DNA of 22,034 nucleotides from JBDRLU01 sp043812795 (GTDB lineage: Bacteria; Chloroflexota; Dehalococcoidia; Dehalococcoidales; UBA2162). Location of the stretch: the NCBI GenBank assembly GCA_043812795.1, contig JBDRLU010000043.1, positions 1 to 22,034 of the forward strand. Reading direction: 5' to 3'. The translations under genes and the position numbers were made by a program. Shown in pieces: positions 20,932 to 22,034 of the stretch. Below the pieces are notes generated by a model. The model was given only the letters and a program-made list of their open reading frames with translations, searched no databases and was not told where the DNA came from. Position 1 is the stretch's first letter. Each line of letters starts with the position of its first letter.

Positions 20932-21930
20932 GTGAGTAATAAAGATAATTCTTCTCACGTAAGGAAGGGGACAGAGACTAGTTCTTTTGGGTCTCCTGGC
21001 CGGATTGGACACGACTCAACAAAGTTCTATAAAAGCCGGCTGTATGAAGGTCAAAGGGTCAAAAGGCCCGTTGACTATATTGAGAAGACGATTGCTCCTT
21101 CAGTTTTAGATAAGATATTCTGCAAATCCAGTGAGAAAATGGACGAAATCCCTGATTATAGCGTCCATCTAATGGTGACCTCGCCGCCATATAATGTCAC
21201 CAAGGAATACGATGAAAATCTAACATTGAATGAGTATCGAGGACTTCTAAAGCGGGTCTTTACCGAAGTATATAAAAAACTGGTTACTGGCGGGAGAGCA
21301 TGTGTAAATATAGCTAATTTAGGTCGAAAGCCATATATTGCCTTGCATAGCTATATTATCCAAGATATGCTTGAAATCGGTTTCTTGATGCGAGGTGAAA
21401 TAATCTGGAATAAAGCTTCTAGTGCTAGTCCATCTACCGCTTGGGGAACTTGGTTATCTGCTGCCAATCCTATACTGCGGGATATTCATGAGTATATCTT
21501 AGTTTTTTCAAAAGAAGCATTTAATAGAAAGAACCTACCCGAGAAAGTTAGCACAATAACTAGGGAGCAGTTTTTAGAGTTTACAAAGAGTGTATGGACA
21601 TTCCCCGCAGAATCAGCGCGCAAGATAGGCCATCCTGCACCTTTTCCTGTTGAGCTTCCCTATAGGTTGATTCAATTATATACCTTTAAGGATGAAGTAA
21701 TTCTAGACCCATTTTGTGGGAGTGGCTCAACCTGCATTGCAGCAATTAAGACTGGAAGACATTATATAGGTTATGATACAGAAGAAAAGTATGTGCAGTT
21801 AGCCGAAAAAAGAATAAGAGAGTATAAACAGCAACTTACTATTCCTTTATTTGTGGAAAAAGAAGCGGATTTTGTCGTTTTGAAAGACGACCAAGTGGCT
21901 TATACTCCTGAGAAAAGTTCAGATGACTAA
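20932..21930 (+). CDS. Site-specific DNA methyltransferase (SPPY type, N4-cytosine or N6-adenine)
   Basis: A 332-residue beta-class amino-methyltransferase. The catalytic motif IV TSPPYN (Ser84-Tyr87) precedes the AdoMet motif DPFCGSGST (259-267), with motif X (IGHPAPFPVELP) just before it. SPPY is most frequent in N4-cytosine enzymes but does not exclude N6-adenine. The target-recognition part lies about 100-220. It protects host DNA from the upstream nuclease. The start is GTG at 20932, with AGAGG about 9 bases upstream. The 3' end overlaps the gltX start by 8 bases. AT-rich like its partner. Confidence 0.92.
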   Translation: MSNKDNSSHVRKGTETSSFGSPGRIGHDSTKFYKSRLYEGQRVKRPVDYIEKTIAPSVLDKIFCKSSEKMDEIPDYSVHLMVTSPPYNVTKEYDENLTLNEYRGLLKRVFTEVYKKLVTGGRACVNIANLGRKPYIALHSYIIQDMLEIGFLMRGEIIWNKASSASPSTAWGTWLSAANPILRDIHEYILVFSKEAFNRKNLPEKVSTITREQFLEFTKSVWTFPAESARKIGHPAPFPVELPYRLIQLYTFKDEVILDPFCGSGSTCIAAIKTGRHYIGYDTEEKYVQLAEKRIREYKQQLTIPLFVEKEADFVVLKDDQVAYTPEKSSDD

Positions 21931-22034
21931 CTCAGTCAGAGTCCGTTACGCTCCCAGTCCCACTGGCTACCCCCATGTGGGTAATATCAGGACAGCGCTG
22001 TTTAACTGGCTCTTTGCCCGGCACGGCGGCGGTA
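21923..22034 (+). CDS. gltX: Glutamyl-tRNA synthetase, N-terminal fragment (runs off the window)
   Basis: The last 112 bases encode an N-terminus that includes VRVRYAPSPTGYPHVGNIR, then TALFNWLFARHGG. The PSPTGYPHVGN segment is the HIGH-type ATP-binding signature of class I glutamyl-tRNA synthetases, which charge tRNA-Glu. The ATG at 21923 lies inside the methyltransferase gene, 8 bases overlapping its end, and no strong SD is seen, so translation may be coupled to the upstream gene. The rest is beyond the right edge. GluRS and GlnRS share this start, but in bacteria GluRS is far more likely. Confidence 0.9.
   Translation, partial: MTNSVRVRYAPSPTGYPHVGNIRTALFNWLFARHGGG

Overview
The window is ordinary chromosomal DNA of a bacterium, most likely a Dehalococcoidia-type member of the Chloroflexota. 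This is inference from three things: a 23S rRNA gene with no 16S or tRNA upstream, a ThiD2-ThiE fusion beside a bacterial translin homologue, and a K+-type membrane pyrophosphatase. No species can be named. Most genes are housekeeping. Promoters look like classical -35/-10 sites, and start codons include several TTG and GTG with good Shine-Dalgarno (SD) sequences.

Left part (1-6673). The minus strand carries rel (stringent response), rpsT (S20) and the 5' third of the 23S rRNA gene, in that transcription order. A strong promoter, a terminator-like hairpin and a boxA-like site precede the 23S gene. Plus-strand ybeY and a flavodoxin-fold iron-sulfur flavoprotein overlap by 4 bases. Minus-strand pyrD and a plus-strand metallo-beta-lactamase hydrolase diverge from a shared 153-base promoter region.

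Middle (6674-10543). A hairpin separates the hydrolase from the convergent group hppA, a translin-family protein and thiD2-thiE. The last two overlap by 3 bases.

Island 1 (about 10600-12480) is plus-strand and visibly AT-richer in its largest gene. It holds two tiny overlapping open frames (one encodes a putative 44-aa membrane peptide), a ribbon-helix-helix/RelE toxin-antitoxin pair behind a perfect consensus promoter, a Ymh-like protein with an R-x4-H (HEPN-type) motif, and a frameshifted remnant of a serine recombinase. It sits between thiE and yraN.

Right part (12482-22034). A minus-strand group runs thiamine-binding protein, lysA, holB, ricT, rnhB, yraN. A plus-strand group runs DUF72, DksA-like zinc finger, lspA, rluD. 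It is interrupted by island 2, an AT-rich type II restriction-modification pair (PD-(D/E)xK nuclease and SPPY methyltransferase), and ends with the start of gltX, whose start codon lies inside the methyltransferase gene.

The points most worth checking are the possible attenuator in the 23S leader, the altered HDxxED motif of Rel, the HEPN/toxin-antitoxin/recombinase island with its small membrane ORF, and the restriction-modification cassette wedged against gltX.
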